Shown: positions 5,783-6,224 of the stretch, in pieces
Layout of the letters: each line of letters begins with the position of its first letter
Position numbering within the stretch: the first letter of the stretch is position 1
NCBI GenBank assembly: GCA_015233265.1
Contig: JADFXZ010000132.1
Span: 1-6,224 of the forward strand
Source of the DNA: Nitrospirota bacterium
GTDB taxonomy: Bacteria; Nitrospirota; Thermodesulfovibrionia; Thermodesulfovibrionales; Magnetobacteriaceae
Direction of reading: 5' to 3'
DNA length: 6,224 bases
The notes under the pieces: generated by a model
What the model was told of the DNA's origin: nothing
The model's database searches: none
Seen by the model: only the letters and a program-made list of their open reading frames with translations
Translations under genes and position numbers: made by a program

Positions 5783-6224
5783 TAGGCCGCCTTTACCTCT
5801 ATATTTATGCTCATCTGTAGCTCAAAATTATACACGGCCATGTCCGAATGCCCGGCGCCCATTCCCACAGCGCCGCTTTGCGATTTGCTCAAATAAACGT
5901 TATTGAACAACTTAGAGTTCTTCAGGTTATTTACAAATATTACAACATCGTCGTTTTTCTCAGCCGTACCGCTTAATGACAGTCCCTGTTCGCTTATGGT
6001 CATCTTTGTCAGCCAGACATTGTCCGGCAGGAGTTTACTTATTTCATCGAGAACCTTCACAGGTGTGCTTTGACTGGCCTTCAACTGCTCAATGACCTTT
6101 TTATTGTCGTTGATGGTCTTGATTTTTTTCTCAAGCTCATCGACATCCTTTATCTTATTCTTCAATGCCTCAAGCTGCCGTGTCTTCTCCGCCTTTTCCT
6201 TTTGCAGCATATCCTGCTTATTTG
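5782..6224 (-). CDS. pilN: Type IV pilus assembly protein PilN, 5' end outside window
   Basis: About 146 C-terminal residues are visible. The frame runs open through the right edge (N-K-Q-D before the Met at 6210), so that Met is internal. The visible part starts in a Lys/Glu-rich coiled coil, followed by the PilN periplasmic domain: PVKVLDEISKLLPDNVWLT, ISEQGLSLSGTAEKNDDVV and FVNNLKNSKLFNNVYL are typical of the family, as is the FELQMSINI strand at the end. Missing are the cytoplasmic PilM-binding peptide and the membrane helix. The stop overlaps the GTG start of pilO by one base. Its position directly before pilO and pilP confirms the identity. The operon promoter and pilM are presumably to the right of the window. 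Confidence 0.92.
   Translation of the reverse strand, partial: NKQDMLQKEKAEKTRQLEALKNKIKDVDELEKKIKTINDNKKVIEQLKASQSTPVKVLDEISKLLPDNVWLTKMTISEQGLSLSGTAEKNDDVVIFVNNLKNSKLFNNVYLSKSQSGAVGMGAGHSDMAVYNFELQMSINIEVKAA

Overview
The window looks like the chromosome of a diderm (Gram-negative) bacterium. It encodes the inner-membrane alignment proteins of a type IV pilus machine (PilN, PilO, PilP) and two PilQ-like exported proteins whose N-termini look like lipoprotein signals. A Nitrospirota or Desulfobacterota-like source is a guess from the general look of the proteins and the pil/aroB/ftsY neighbourhood; nothing in the sequence fixes the taxon. No mobile element, CRISPR array, tRNA or rRNA is visible.

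Left part, plus strand: the 3' two-thirds or less of aroB (3-dehydroquinate synthase, cut by the window edge), then ftsY (SRP receptor GTPase) 4 bp later, then a multi-spanning membrane protein that resembles GT-C glycosyltransferases, 15 bp after ftsY. The tight spacing suggests one transcript. The aroB fragment has two oddities: a Gln where the family has its metal-binding Glu, and a possible frameshift in the first dozen bases.

Right part, minus strand (read right to left): pilN (5' end outside the window), pilO, pilP, a PilQ-like protein with two AMIN domains and an STN domain but no secretin barrel, and a second lipoprotein with two AMIN domains. Three gene junctions overlap or are separated by a single base; the last has a 50 bp spacer and a strong Shine-Dalgarno site. 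The two PilQ-like genes are clear tandem paralogs, and neither encodes the secretin channel.

The most notable point is where the two halves meet. The last 208 bp of the membrane-protein reading frame are simply the antisense of the second AMIN domain of the last pil gene. Both genes look cut at the same place, about 2290-2310. In many bacteria pilMNOPQ is followed co-directionally by aroK-aroB, but here aroB-ftsY faces the pil genes. One inversion (real, or an inverted amplification/assembly chimera) with ends inside pilQ and inside the membrane-protein gene would explain the head-on orientation, both truncations and the missing secretin domain. It predicts the secretin half of pilQ on the plus strand just left of this window. 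I see no convincing evidence of a new biological system here.
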